The notes under the pieces: model-generated
Told to the model about the DNA's origin: nothing
Database searches by the model: none
The model's input: only the letters and a program-made list of their open reading frames with translations
Source of the DNA: Candidatus Pantoea haifensis
Lineage (GTDB): Bacteria > Pseudomonadota > Gammaproteobacteria > Enterobacterales > Enterobacteriaceae
NCBI GenBank assembly: GCA_018842655.1
Contig: JAGTWN010000004.1
Span: 1,984,001 to 2,048,000, forward strand
Direction of reading: 5' to 3'
Length of the DNA stretch: 64,000 nucleotides
In this document: positions 19,557 to 30,520 of the stretch, in pieces
Numbering within the stretch: the first letter of the stretch is position 1
Layout of the letters: every line of letters starts with the position of its first letter
Program-made: the position numbers and the translations under genes

Positions 19557-19601
19557 AGCTGGCGATTTAATAATCAACACGGGAGAGTGTAAGTCAGAAA
19601 C

Positions 19602-21181
19602 TTATTCCCATTCAATAGTTGCAGGCGGTTTGCCGCTAATATCGTAAACGACGCGGGAAATGCCGTTTACTTCGTTGATGATGCGGTTTGAAACGCGGCC
19701 CAGGAAATCATATGGCAGGTGTGCCCAGTGCGCAGTCATAAAGTCGATGGTTTCGACAGCACGCAGCGAGACAACCCAGTCATATTTACGACCATCGCCC
19801 ATGACGCCAACAGAACGCACCGGCAGAAACACCGTGAATGCCTGGCTGACTTTGGTGTAGAGATCGGCTTTATGCAGTTCTTCAATGAAGATGGCATCAG
19901 CACGGCGCAGCAGATCGCAATACTCTTTTTTCACTTCGCCCAGCACGCGCACGCCCAAACCAGGACCCGGGAACGGATGACGGTAAAGCATGTCATACGG
20001 CAGGCCAAGCTCCAGACCAATTTTGCGTACTTCATCTTTGAACAGCTCTTTCAGCGGCTCAACCAGACCCAGCTTCATCTCTTTTGGCAGGCCGCCAACG
20101 TTATGGTGTGATTTGATCACATGCGCTTTGCCAGTAGCAGAAGCCGCAGATTCGATAACGTCAGGATAGATGGTGCCTTGCGCGAGCCATTTCACGTCAT
20201 TGAGCTTGCTCGCTTCTTCGTCGAAGACTTCAACGAACACGCGGCCAATGGTTTTACGCTTGGCTTCAGGATCGTCAATGCCTGCCAGTGCGTTCAGGAA
20301 GCGCATTTCAGCCGGAACGTGAACAATATTAAGGCCAAAGTGGTCGCCAAACATGTCCATGACCTGCTGGGCTTCATTAAGGCGCAGCAAGCCGTTGTCA
20401 ACGAACACACAGGTCAGACGATCGCCGATGGCACGGTGCAGCAACATAGCAGTTACTGAAGAGTCCACGCCGCCCGACAGGCCCAGAATGACTTTGTCGT
20501 TGCCAACCTGCTCACGCAGACGCTCAACGGCATCTTCAATGATTTTTGCTGGGGTCCACAACGCTTCACACTCACAGATGTCAATAATGAAGCGTTCAAG
20601 CATGCGCAGGCCCTGGCGCGTATGTGTCACTTCCGGATGGAACTGCACGCCATAGAAACGCTTCTCTTCGTTCGCCATAATGGCAAACGGACAGGTTTCG
20701 GTGCTGGCAACGGTCACGAAGTCGGCAGGAATCGCAGTGACTTTGTCGCCGTGGCTCATCCACACGTCCAGCAGCGGCTTGCCTGCAGCACTGATGGCGT
20801 CTTCAATGTCACGCACCAGCGCGCTTTGGGTAGTCACTTCAACCTGTGCATAGCCAAATTCACGCTCATTAGAACCTTCTACTTTGCCGCCCAGCTGCAT
20901 CGCCATAGTCTGCATGCCGTAGCAGACCCCAGAACCGGCACACCAGCAGTAAACACATATTCAGGCGCACGTGGGCTGTTCAGCTCTGTGGTGCTTTCCG
21001 GGCCGCCGGAAAGAATGATGCCGCTCGGATTGAACTGGCGGATCTGCTCTTCAGTAACATCCCATGCCCAGAGCTCACAGTACACGCCCAGCTCACGTAC
21101 GCGGCGCGCAACCAGTTGCGTGTATTGAGAACCAAAATCGAGAATCAGAATGCGATGCTTATGGATATTTTCCGTCGTCAT
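19602..21181 (-). CDS. guaA: GuaA, GMP synthase (frameshifted in this sequence)
   Basis: GuaA converts XMP to GMP with glutamine and ATP. An N-terminal class I glutamine amidotransferase domain is followed by the ATP-pyrophosphatase loop [11 protein letters not shown] and a C-terminal dimerisation domain ending PPATIEWE. The frame breaks at the C4 run 20927-20930. Restoring one base rebuilds VLGVCYGMQ, so the lost base sits right at the catalytic Cys. The reconstructed length (about 526 aa) fits the family. It is the second gene of guaBA. Confidence 0.96.
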
Positions 21182-21210
21182 TGAGGCGTTTCCAGAACGG
21201 TGACTTGATA

Positions 21211-21238
21211 ATAAAAGCGCCCGGCTTGAGCCGGGCGG
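21211..21238 (-). terminator. Terminator-like hairpin between guaB and guaA
   Basis: On the minus strand an 8-bp stem CGCCCGGC/GCCGGGCG with a 4-base loop is followed by GCTTTTATTATC. Inside an operon it may set the guaB to guaA ratio by partial termination or protect the guaB 3' end. Confidence 0.6.
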
Positions 21239-21251
21239 AAATCTTACGGGA

Positions 21252-22718
21252 TTATGAACCCATGCGGTAGTTTGGTGACTCTTTAGTGATGGTCACATCG
21301 TGTACGTGGCTCTCATTGATACCTGCGCCGCTGATGCGAACAAATTCCGCTTTGGTACGCAGATCGTCAATGGTCGGGCAACCGGTCAAACCCATGCAAG
21401 AGCGCAGACCACCCATTTGCTGATGAACGATCTCTTTCAGGCGGCCTTTATAGGCAACGCGCCCTTCGATACCTTCCGGAACCAGTTTGTCTGCTGCGTT
21501 ATCGGTCTGGAAGTAACGGTCAGATGAGCCTTTGGACATCGCGCCCAGTGAACCCATGCCGCGATAAGATTTAAATGAACGGCCCTGGTAAAGTTCAATT
21601 TCACCCGGCGATTCTTCTGTACCTGCCAGCATTGAACCTACCATCACACAGGATGCGCCTGCCGCGATCGCTTTTGCGATGTCGCCTGAGAAGCGAATGC
21701 CGCCATCAGCAATGACTGGAATCCCGGTACCTTCCAGCGCCGCAACGGCGTCAGAAACAGCGGTGATTTGCGGTACGCCCACGCCAGTCACGATACGTGT
21801 CGTACAAATTGAGCCTGGGCCAATACCCACTTTTACTGCGCTCACACCAGCTTCAACCAGCGCCAGTGCGCCTGCGCCCGTCGCGACGTTACCGCCAACA
21901 ATTTCCAGGTCAGGGTATTTAGCACGTGTTTCACGAATACGCTGCAACACGCCTTCTGAATGGCCGTGTGAAGAGTCGATAAGCAGAACGTCCACGCCCG
22001 CAGCAACCAGCGCATCAACACGCTCTTCGTTGCCTGCACCCGCGCCAACAGCCGCACCAACACGCAGACGACCCTGCGCATCTTTACAGGCGTTAGGCTT
22101 ACGTTCAGCTTTCTGGAAATCTTTAACGGTGATCATGCCCAGCAAATGGAAGCTGTCATCCACAACCAGTGCTTTTTCAACGCGCTTTTCATGCATTTTT
22201 TGCAGCACGACATCACGCGCTTCACCCTCTTTCACCGTAACCAGGCGCTCTTTTGGCGTCATCACGGCTGATACAGGCTGCGTCAAATCGGTTACGAAGC
22301 GCACATCACGACCGGTAATAATACCCACCAGTTCATTGTCGGTGTTAACCACAGGATAACCTGCAAAACCGTTACGTTCAGTCAGTGCTTTCACATCGGC
22401 CAGCGGCGTAGTTGGCAGAACGGTTTGTGGCTCAGTCACTACACCGCTTTCATGTTTTTTCACCTTGCGAACTTCATCTGCCTGGCGTTCGATCGACATG
22501 TTTTTATGAATGAATCCCAGGCCGCCTTCTTGTGCCAGTGCAATAGCGAGACCCGCTTCGGTTACGGTGTCCATAGCAGCGGAAAGCATAGGGATGTTCA
22601 AACGGATATTTTTGGTCAGCTGAGTGCTGAGGTCGGCCGTGTTGGGCAAAACGGTGGAGTGTGCAGGAACGAGTAAAACGTCGTCAAATGTGAGTGCTTC
22701 TTTAGCGATTCTTAGCAT
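21252..22718 (-). CDS. guaB: GuaB, IMP dehydrogenase
   Basis: GuaB oxidises IMP to XMP with NAD, the first committed step to GMP. The barrel is interrupted by a CBS pair (about 95-200). The catalytic loop [11 protein letters not shown] holds the active Cys, and the flap region with [20 protein letters not shown] is present. The ATG at 22718 has GGTGGAG upstream and gives 488 aa, as in E. coli; an upstream extension of 28 residues crosses the promoter and is rejected. It is divergent from xseA. Confidence 0.97.
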   Translation of the reverse strand: MLRIAKEALTFDDVLLVPAHSTVLPNTADLSTQLTKNIRLNIPMLSAAMDTVTEAGLAIALAQEGGLGFIHKNMSIERQADEVRKVKKHESGVVTEPQTVLPTTPLADVKALTERNGFAGYPVVNTDNELVGIITGRDVRFVTDLTQPVSAVMTPKERLVTVKEGEARDVVLQKMHEKRVEKALVVDDSFHLLGMITVKDFQKAERKPNACKDAQGRLRVGAAVGAGAGNEERVDALVAAGVDVLLIDSSHGHSEGVLQRIRETRAKYPDLEIVGGNVATGAGALALVEAGVSAVKVGIGPGSICTTRIVTGVGVPQITAVSDAVAALEGTGIPVIADGGIRFSGDIAKAIAAGASCVMVGSMLAGTEESPGEIELYQGRSFKSYRGMGSLGAMSKGSSDRYFQTDNAADKLVPEGIEGRVAYKGRLKEIVHQQMGGLRSCMGLTGCPTIDDLRTKAEFVRISGAGINESHVHDVTITKESPNYRMGS

Positions 22719-22769
22719 GGCAATATCTCCACCTCGGGTGAATGAGAACAGATAAAATATTGCCGCGGC

Positions 22770-22795
22770 ATTATACAGGCCGTAATCGATTGCCT
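22770..22795 (-). promoter_or_regulatory. guaB promoter -10 and PurR-like operator
   Basis: A perfect TATAAT (22775-22770, minus strand) lies about 52 bases from the guaB ATG. Immediately upstream, 22795-22780 reads AGGCAATCGATTACGG on the minus strand, resembling the E. coli guaB PurR site, with half of the PurR consensus conserved. Confidence 0.6.
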
Positions 22796-22887
22796 CCAGC
22801 ATTATTTAAGAAAAAGTCTTGATCCGCCATATCAGCCCTGTAGTATCGACTAATTAACCCCCTGATTTGGAATTTGATCTCCGTCAC

Positions 22888-24260
22888 ATGTCGCTACCGC
22901 CAAACGCCAATATTTTTACCGTCAGCCGCCTGAATACTACGGTGCGTCAGCTACTGGAAAATGAGATGGGCCTGGTTTGGCTGAGTGCCGAGATCTCTAA
23001 CTTCACGCAACCCGCTTCCGGACACTGGTACTTCACCCTGAAAGATGATGGCGCGCAGGTGCGCTGTGCCATGTTCCGTAACAGTAATCGGCGCGTAACC
23101 TTTCGTCCGCAGCATGGCCAACAGGTTTTAGTTCGCGCGAATATCACGCTTTATGAACCACGCGGTGATTATCAGCTGATTATTGAAAGCATGCATCCGG
23201 CAGGTGAAGGTCTGTTGCAGCAGCAATTTGAGCAGCTAAAAACCAAACTGGCGAGCGAAGGCCTGTTTGAGCCGCAGCATAAAAAGCCATTACCTGAGCC
23301 AGCCAGGCAGGTCGGCGTGATTACTTCTGCTACCGGTGCGGCGCTACATGATGTACTGCGGGTACTGCATCGCCGTGACCCGTCGCTACCGGTTGTGATC
23401 TATCCTGCTGTCGTGCAGGGTGTTGATGCGCCTGCCGCGATTGTACGTGCCATTGAAATCGCTAACCTGCGTAACGAATGTGATGTGTTGATTGTTGGGC
23501 GTGGCGGTGGCTCGCTGGAAGATCTCTGGAGTTTCAACGATGAGCGCGTCGCACGCGCCATCTTTGCCAGCCGCCTACCGGTTGTCAGTGCGGTAGGTCA
23601 TGAAACTGACGTGACCATTGCTGATTTTGTCGCAGACTTACGTGCCCCAACACCTTCCGCCGCCGCAGAAATTGTCAGCCGTAATCAGATCGAACTGCTG
23701 CGCCAGCTTCAGTCGCAACAGCAGCGGTTAGAGATGGCGATGGATTATTTTCTGGCGCGCCAGCAGCGGCACTTTAGCCGACTCGATCACCGGTTACAGC
23801 AGCAGCATCCTCAGTTGCGTCTGGCCCGTCAACAAACGGCCCTGTTTCGCTTGCAGCAGCGATTAGGCGAGGCGATAGAAACGCGCCTGCGCAACGCCAC
23901 ACGTCAGCAGGATCGCTTAGCGCAGCGTCTGAATACACATCAGCCCCAGCAACGTCTGTTCCAGGCTCAGCAATCTGTGCAGCACTGGCACTATCGCCTG
24001 CAACAAAGCATAGAAAAAATGCTCAACCGCGATAAACACCGTTTCAGCACCTTAGCGGCTCAGCTGGAAGGCGTAAGTCCTTTGGCGACGCTGGCGCGTG
24101 GTTTTAGCGTAACGACCGATACTGCCGGCCAGGTGGTGAAAAAACGCAACAGCTTGCGCAGGGCGATTTGCTGCGCACCCGCCTCGATGATGGTTGGGTT
24201 GAAAGCCAGGTCACACAGCTTCTGCCCGAAAAGCCACGTCGTCGCAAGACATCGTCTTAA
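22888..24260 (+). CDS. xseA: XseA, exodeoxyribonuclease VII large subunit (frameshifted near the 3' end)
   Basis: XseA forms, with XseB, a nuclease that degrades single-stranded DNA. An OB-fold (about 8-100) precedes the catalytic domain with [18 protein letters not shown] and [25 protein letters not shown], then a long Gln-rich coiled coil. The A6 run at 24139-24144 lacks one base; restoring it gives [22 protein letters not shown] and a stop at 24260 (457 aa). The ATG at 22888 is preferred over a TTG seven codons upstream. The guaB promoter is shared divergently. Confidence 0.94.
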
Positions 24261-24370
24261 CGGCCCTTTCTTCTCCTCAAAGCGGCAACGCTATCCCGTC
24301 CCGCAACTGTGATCGGGCCGGGTAAGGTTGCCAACAAAGAGGCAGCGTGAAGGATGACAGGTCTATACTT

Positions 24371-24391
24371 TTGGCACATTCATCGTGCCAA
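24371..24391. promoter_or_regulatory. Inverted repeat before the protealysin gene
   Basis: Perfect 7-bp arms TTGGCAC and GTGCCAA flank a 7-base loop, just downstream of a possible -10 (TATACT, 24363-24368). The right arm overlaps the first bases of the AAGGAG ribosome site. It could be an operator or an RNA hairpin limiting translation. Confidence 0.45.
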
Positions 24392-24401
24392 GGAGTTGAA
24401 G

Positions 24402-25414
24402 ATGGCTTACTGCATTATTCCCCCTACATGTTACGCAAAATTATTGCGCACGGTTCTGGTCATCAGCAGGAAGAAGCGCGGCGCACTCTGACACATGTTC
24501 AGCATTTAATGGCTGAACCCTGGCAAAAACCCACCGTTGCTCAAACAGCCGTAGCCGGTCAGGTGGAACGTGAAATTTACGATGCGCAAAACGAGCAGAC
24601 GCTGCCTGGTAAGCTGATTCGGCAGGAAGGCCAGTCCTCTAATGGCGACATTGCCGCAGATGAAGCGTGGGATTACCTCGGCCTTACCTATGACTTCTTC
24701 TGGCAGATTTATCAGCGCAACTCGCTGGATAACCAGGGGCTGAAACTGCCTGGCACCGTGCATTACGGCAAAAATTATCAGAACGCATTCTGGAACGGTC
24801 AGCAAATGGTGTTTGGTGATGGCGACGGTGAAATCTTTAACCGCTTTACCATTGCGATTGATGTCGTGGCGCACGAACTGTCGCACGGCGTGACCGAAAA
24901 TGAAGCCGGACTAATCTACTTCGAGCAGGCGGGCGCACTGAATGAATCGCTGTCAGATGTCTTCGGCTCGCTGGTAAAACAGTTCAGTAAAAAGCAGAGT
25001 GTCGATCAGGCTGACTGGATTATTGGCGAAGGTCTCCTGGCTGAAGGGATCAATGGTGTCGGGCTGCGCTCCATGTCAGCACCAGGCACTGCTTATGATG
25101 ACCCAATGTTAGGTAAAGATCCGCAGCCTGCACATATGGATGACTATGTCCAAACCCGCGAAGATAATGGCGGCGTTCATATTAACTCCGGCATTCCCAA
25201 CCACGCTTTTTATCTGGCGGCTAAGGCATTAGGCGGTTACGCCTGGGAGCTGGCTGGCCAGGCATGGTACGACACGCTGTGTGATAAAGAGCTGCCGCAG
25301 GATGCTGATTTCCAGACGTTTGCCCGGTTCACTATCAGGCATGGTGAGAAACGATTTAATCGCTCAGTCGCCAGCGCCATTGAGCAGGCCTGGAAAGAGG
25401 CAGGTGTATTATGA
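24402..25414 (+). CDS. Protealysin-like M4 metalloprotease (frameshifted near the start)
   Basis: This is a thermolysin-family zinc protease of the protealysin type. HELSH is the zinc motif, GALNESLSD supplies the Glu ligand, and DNGGVHINSGIPNHAFY contains the transition-state His. The natural start is the ATG at 24402, 6 bases after AAGGAG. One base missing from the C5 run 24420-24424 hides the short propeptide; repairing it gives MAYCIIPPYMLRKIIAHG, with the PPY motif of the protealysin propeptide. Repaired length is about 337 aa. There is no Sec signal peptide. Serratia protealysin is intracellular or non-classically released. It overlaps its inhibitor gene by 4 bases. Confidence 0.9.
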
Positions 25415-25742
25415 GTGACCTGCCTCAGCTAACCGACGACGCCATCATTGAACTGGCGCGTGAAGGCGGCATTGCCTTTTTCCGGGCCTACGCGGTGGAC
25501 GGCGCTTTATGCTGGGCCAGCTTCCGCCGCCGCAAAAACAGCGCGTCTGCCACGTACTGGAACAAGTGATGCCGTTGGGCGAGCCGGAAGAGAATGCCGC
25601 GCAGGTGGGCCGGGGCGATCAGCGTTATTTCCGCATTCAGATTCAGTACGCAACGCATCAGGAAGTCGGCACGATTGTGCTGCTGATACCGGAACAGGTG
25701 GCACCGCCCGAGCTGGAATCGTTATGGCGCGACGGTGAATAG
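25411..25742 (+). CDS. Emfourin-type protealysin inhibitor (frameshifted in this sequence)
   Basis: The ATG overlaps the protease stop (ATGA), so the two are coupled. The reading frame begins MSDLPQLTDDAIIELAREGG and loses one base at the T5/CC tract 25477-25483. Repair gives FFPGLRGGRRFMLGQLPPPQ and runs to ESLWRDGE, about 110 aa. Emfourin, encoded next to protealysin in Serratia, is a tight inhibitor of that protease with a similar EREGG-type N-terminal strand. The order protease then inhibitor suggests the inhibitor protects the producer or controls the timing of activity. Confidence 0.75.
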
Positions 25743-25744
25743 CC

Positions 25745-25783
25745 ATAAAAAAGGCCGACATGACGTCGGCCTTATTATTTTTG
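25745..25783. terminator. Bidirectional terminator between the inhibitor gene and gcd
   Basis: A 9-bp stem AAGGCCGAC/GTCGGCCTT with a 5-base loop is followed by TTATTATTTTT on the plus strand and by TTTTTT on the minus strand. It serves both convergent units. Confidence 0.85.
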
Positions 25784-25786
25784 CGG

Positions 25787-28227
25787 TTACTTGCTGTCAG
25801 GCAAGGCGTAAGCAATCACGTAATCACCACGATCTGGCGACTGACGTGCCCCGCCCGCAGAGATCAGGATGTACTGCTTACCGGTTTTCGGTGAAACATA
25901 GCTCATCGGACCGCCCTGGCTGCCCACTGGCAAGCGTGCTTTCCACACTTCTTTACCGGTTGCGCTATCAAAGGCGCGCAAATAGTAATCCTGCGTGCCC
26001 GCAATAAACACCAGGCCCCCTGCGTTGCTAAAGTCCCGCCCAGCGTTGGCATACCGATCGGCATTTTTACGCCCATCTTGATACCAAACGGACCGGTATC
26101 CTGCACGGTGCCCACAGGAACCTGCCAGATAATTTTCTGGGTTTTCATGTCAATTGCCGACAGCGTACCGAACGGTGGTGCCTGACAAGGAATGCCCAGC
26201 GGTGACATAAAGCGGTTTTTGTTGACCGCATAAGGCGTGCCTTTTAACGGAACGGCGCCCATACCGGTATTGATCGCTTCACCGCCGTTGTTACCGCGTG
26301 CAATAGCATCGGTATTTGCCGGGATCATCTGCACCCACAGGCCAAGACGCATGTCGTTAACGAACAGCAGGTTATTGTTCGGATCGGTAGACATGCTGCC
26401 CCAGTTCATGCCGCCCAGTGAACCCGGGAAGCTAAGAGACTTATCCGTATCCGGCACGGTGAACAGGCCGTTATAACGCATCGATTTAAAGGCAACGCGG
26501 CAAACTAACTGATCGAACGGTGTGGCACCCCACATATCAGACTCTTTCAGCGTCTGGTTGCCAATCTGTGGCATACCGACTGAATGCGGCTGCGTTTTGG
26601 TGTATTGCTCGTTCGGGATATGACCCTGCGGCATTGGCAGTTCTTCGACTTTCGTCAGCGGCTTGCCGGTCATGCGGTCCAACACGAAAATCATGCCCGT
26701 TTTACCACCGATGACTACAGCAGGTTTGGTTGTGCCATCTTTCAATGGGAAGTCAATCAAACTTGGCTGCATCGGCAAGTCAAAGTCCCACAGATCGTTA
26801 TGTACGGTCTGATAAACCCATTTCTCTTTACCGGTAGTCGCATCTAGCGCCAGCACGGACGCGCCATATTTGTGATCGAGCGCGGTACGGTTGGCACCCC
26901 ACAGGTCCACAGAGGAGCTGCCCATTGGAATGAACACGGTGTTCATCGCCGGATCGTAAGACATCGGTGCCCAGGAGTTAGGCGTACTGCGTGCGTAGTC
27001 TTTACCTGGCATTAAAATCGCATTTGGATCCACATTGCCTGGATCGAATGCCCAACGCATCTGGCCGGTGATAACGTCAAAGCCACGTAAAACACCGCCA
27101 GGCATATCCGTCTGAACGTTATCCGCTACGCGACCACCCACCACAACGGTAGTACCGGCAAGCGTTGGCGCAGAGGTCAACTGATACTGAGGATCTGGCG
27201 CCTGGCCCAGGCCAGCTTTCAGATCAACAACACCGTTATTACCGAAATCTGCACAGAATTCACCATTGTCAGCGTTGATAGCAATCAGACGTGCATCGAT
27301 GGTATTCATCAGAATGCGACGCTGACAGGTATCGCCCGCAGGCAGATTCACCGTCGTTACCGGCGTTGAGCCAGGCTGTGACGGCTGTGTTAATGGTTTA
27401 GTCGCATCAAAGTAGGCCAGACCACGGCAGCGGTTCCACACTTCAGCCTGCGCATTGATTTCACGTTTCCAAAGCTGCTTACCGCTATCGGCTTCTACCG
27501 CAATCACATTGTTATGCGGTGTGCAAAGATAGAGAGTGTTGCCGACTTGCAGTGGCGTTTGCTGATCTTCCGCACCGTTACCGGTTGGGCTGTCAGGTAT
27601 ATCGCCGGTACGGAAAGTCCAGGCAACCTGCAGATCTTTAACGTTGTCACGGGTAATTTGATCCAGCGCGACGAAACGGCTACCTTCCGGCGTGTTGCCG
27701 TAGTTATCCCAGTCTTTTTGCTGTTTCGCTTTATCTACCGGCACCAGCGGCAGTTCCTGTCCGGTTGCAGCAACGGTGGGATGCGGCTGGAACATCTGTA
27801 CAAAAGTCACCACCATACCAATAGCCAGTACGGCAGAAAGCACATAAGAAACTTTTGCCAGGGAGGCTTTACCTTCGCGCTTGCGTAGTGCAGGCCAGGT
27901 AATAAAAGCGAGGATCATCAGTCCGGCTGGCACCATCAGACGTGAAACCAATGGCCAAAACGCCCAACCGGCGTCAAACAGCGACCAAATCAACGTGCCG
28001 ATAAAGACCAGCAGAAACAGCGTAACTGCGGAAGATTTACGGCGGAAAAATTGAAACGCCGACACAATGGTGACGATACCTGCAATTAAAAAGTACCAGC
28101 TGCCGCCAAGGGTGGCGAGTTTTCCGCCGCCAATAACAAAGAACAGACCGGTGGCAAGTAGCACCAGCCCGAGCAGCACAGACCATATTCCCAACCCCTT
28201 GCCAGGACGGGACGATGTTTCAGCCAT
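25787..28227 (-). CDS. gcd: Gcd, membrane-bound PQQ-dependent glucose dehydrogenase (frameshifted in this sequence)
   Basis: Gcd oxidises glucose to gluconolactone in the periplasm and passes electrons to ubiquinone; gluconic acid from this reaction solubilises mineral phosphate. Five membrane helices (about 12-142) precede an eight-bladed PQQ propeller with repeated W motifs such as GKEKWVYQTVHNDLWDFD and STPNSWAPMSYDP. One base is missing in the C5 run 26016-26020; repair joins LATQGG to LVFIAGTQDYY. Repaired length is about 813 aa. AGGAGAG precedes the ATG. No pqq genes are in the window. Confidence 0.94.
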
Positions 28228-28568
28228 AACACTTACTCTCCTGAAAAAATAAAGCGTCCACGCCCCTGCAACCGATAACCGGCCACGTTAAACAGAGGTT
28301 CATATAACGGGTTTAGCTTTATTTTAAAGCGAATTTAAACAGACCTACGTTCATAACACAGATAATGTGAGCAAGCAGACATTCAGAATTGTCTGGCTCA
28401 GCATCACGACGCGGCAGGATTGTACCACCTGGTACATTAAAGAGTGAACCTCTATAACGCAGTGGTTACGGCGCAATAGCATTTTTGCTACAAATTGTGC
28501 GTTAAGTATTTAAATTTGCACGTTTCGCGTATTTGAAAGTAAAGAAAGCAGAGAAGTAAGAAAATGTA
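28228..28568. other. Intergenic region upstream of gcd
   Basis: These 341 bases between gcd and yfgJ contain no gene I can support. The half nearest gcd is an AT-rich leader of about 185 bases. The only clear structure is the promoter/palindrome at 28419-28448. Confidence 0.5.
28419..28448 (-). promoter_or_regulatory. Candidate gcd promoter with overlapping palindrome
   Basis: On the minus strand TTCACT (28448-28443) and TACAAT (28424-28419) are 18 bases apart. The palindrome TGTACCA-CC-TGGTACA (28421-28436) covers the -10 and half of the spacer, the place expected for a repressor operator. The regulator is unknown; the shape would suit a GntR- or LacI-family protein. Confidence 0.45.
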
Positions 28569-28790
28569 TCAGTCGTTTAACGGTACAAAAAGCACTCGCT
28601 TACGTGAGATTAAGCCATGTCCGTGGCGACAAAAATAATCAACAGCGCCACAGGCCCGGAGCACCTCTAACGGCTGCTGACAATCTGGACACATCGCCTG
28701 AGCAGGATAATGTGCACCGCACGATGAACAAATAAATGCGCCTTCGCTTAGCATGAGCGGCTGCTGACATTTTTCACAAACTGCGGACAT
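28569..28790 (-). CDS. yfgJ: YfgJ-like zinc-ribbon protein
   Basis: This 73-aa protein contains two zinc-ribbon pairs, CEKCQQPL/CSSCGAHY and CPDCQQPL, followed by the conserved GAVDYFCRHGHGLISRKRV. This matches E. coli YfgJ, which sits in the same place next to der. AAGGAG lies 6 bases before the ATG. The metal site is inferred from the Cys pairs; the function is unknown. Confidence 0.88.
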   Translation of the reverse strand: MSAVCEKCQQPLMLSEGAFICSSCGAHYPAQAMCPDCQQPLEVLRACGAVDYFCRHGHGLISRKRVLFVPLND

Positions 28791-28829
28791 GGTGTTCTCC
28801 TTTAAGCCGTCGGTATGACAGAATAAGGC

Positions 28830-28856
28830 GAAAAAAGAGGGCCAGAAGGCCCTCTA
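28830..28856 (-). terminator. Terminator after der
   Basis: On the minus strand an 8-bp stem AGAGGGCC/GGCCCTCT with a TTCT loop is followed by TTTTT. It starts 5 bases after the repaired der stop, which supports the repaired gene end. Confidence 0.85.
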
Positions 28857-28860
28857 TCGC

Positions 28861-30347
28861 TTAACGCTTATTCTTTTTCATATGCGCCATCAGACGCTTA
28901 CGTTTACGCTGCTGTGTTGGTGTCAGCAGGTTGCGCTTGCCTTCATAAGGGTTTTCCCCTCTTTAAACTGAATACGAATCGGCGTTCCCATCACGTTAAG
29001 TGAACGGCGGAAATAGTTCATCAGATAACGTTTATAAGAATCGGGCAGGTCTTTTACCTGATTGCCGTGGATCACTACGATTGGCGGGTTATATCCCCCG
29101 GCGTGCGCATATTTCAGCTTCACACGACGACCACGAACTAACGGCGGCTGATGATCTTCAGCCGCCATGTTCATGATACGTGTCAGCAACGAAGTATTAA
29201 CACGCTTAGTTGAACAGTCGTAGGCTTCTGTTACCGATTCGAACAGGTTGCCCACGCCGCTACCGTGCAGGGCAGAAATAAAGTGCACGCGAGCAAAATC
29301 GATAAAGCCCAGACGGAAATCGAGCGTCTCTTTCACTTCGTCACGAATTTCTTGCGACAAACCATCCCACTTGTTCACCACAATCACCAGTGAGCGTCCG
29401 CTGTTCAGAATGAAGCCGAGCAGTGAGAGATCCTGATCGGAAATGCCTGCGCGCGCATCGATCACCAGCATCACAACGTTGGCATCTTCAATTGCCTGTA
29501 ACGTTTTGATCACTGAAAATTTCTCCACTGTGTCGGTGATCTTACCGCGTTTGCGTACCCCGGCAGTGTCGATCAGGACGTATTCACGCCCGTCACGCTC
29601 CATCGGGATATAGATGCTGTCACGCGTGGTGCCCGGCATGTCATAAACAACTACGCGATCTTCACCCAGAATACGGTTAGTAAGCGTAGATTTACCGACA
29701 TTAGGACGACCCACAATTGCCAGCTTGATCGGCAAACCGGTCGGATCAAATTCTTCCTCTTCTTCCTCTTCGATTTCGCCGTTTTCTTCAGCCGCCAGCG
29801 CAGCCCGGTAGGCTTCGTTTTCGTCTTCTTCGGAGATTTCAATCGGATCGACTTTTTCCATCCATGGCAGCAGCGCAGTCTCAAGCAGGCTGGTCACGCC
29901 ACGTCCGTGAGAGGCCGCGATTGGATGAATTTCGCCCAATCCCAGGGAGTAGAAATCGAGAACTGCCGCATCCGGATCGAGTCCGTCGGTTTTGTTGGCA
30001 ACCAGAAAAGTGGCTTTTTGACGTGAACGCAGATGGTTGGCAATTTGCTCATCCGCAGGCATAACGCCTGCACGTGCATCAACCATAAACAACACGACAT
30101 CAGCTTCTTCAATCGCCAGCAGCGACTGTTCAGCCATGCGCGTTTCAACGCCATCCTCAGTACCATCAATACCGCCGGTATCGATAACAATAAATTCGCG
30201 CCCTTCCACTTCGGCGCGACCATATTTGCGATCGCGAGTCAGTCCAGGAAAATCCGCTACCAGCGCATCACGTGTGCGGGTTAAACGGTTAAATAGCGTA
30301 GATTTTCCCACATTGGGACGCCCAACCAGCGCGACCACAGGTATCAT
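28861..30347 (-). CDS. der: Der (EngA), double GTPase for 50S ribosome assembly (frameshifted near the 3' end)
   Basis: Der is an essential GTPase with two tandem G domains and a KH-like domain. Both P-loops GRPNVGKST (near residues 8 and 208), DxxG motifs DTGG and DTAG, and NKTD/NKWD are present. An acidic linker (about 165-195) separates the two G domains. The frame breaks at the C4 run 28956-28959. Repair replaces the aberrant tail with [20 protein letters not shown] and a basic ending (about 495 aa). Since der is essential in E. coli, the break is best explained as a sequence error. Confidence 0.96.
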
Positions 30348-30448
30348 AACAGTGCCTCAATAAAAAAATTAATCGCCCGAATGGCGTGATTATAACGGCT
30401 CTGGCCGTTAAGTTCAGGCTGAAGGCGCAAAGAATACCATGCCTGACT

Positions 30449-30486
30449 AAAAACGAAACGGCCCCTGATATCTCAGGAGCCGTTTT
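30449..30486 (-). terminator. Terminator after bamB
   Basis: On the minus strand a 12-bp stem AACGGCTCCTGA/TCAGGGGCCGTT with one G-U pair is followed by TCGTTTTTAG. It separates bamB from der. Confidence 0.75.
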
Positions 30487-30520
30487 GACGGAAGGATCTC
30501 ACCTACCCTGGATTGACCCG

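Noticed and set aside
21679-22359. A 226-codon open frame on the plus strand opposite guaB
   Set aside because: It is rich in Ser, Pro, Thr and Arg, has no ribosome site and mirrors the codon pattern of guaB. Similar long antisense frames lie opposite rodZ, rlmN and purL.
28861-28990. A genuine truncated Der C-terminus
   Set aside because: Adding one base to the C4 run restores the conserved ending and a stop 5 bases before a strong terminator, and der is essential in E. coli.
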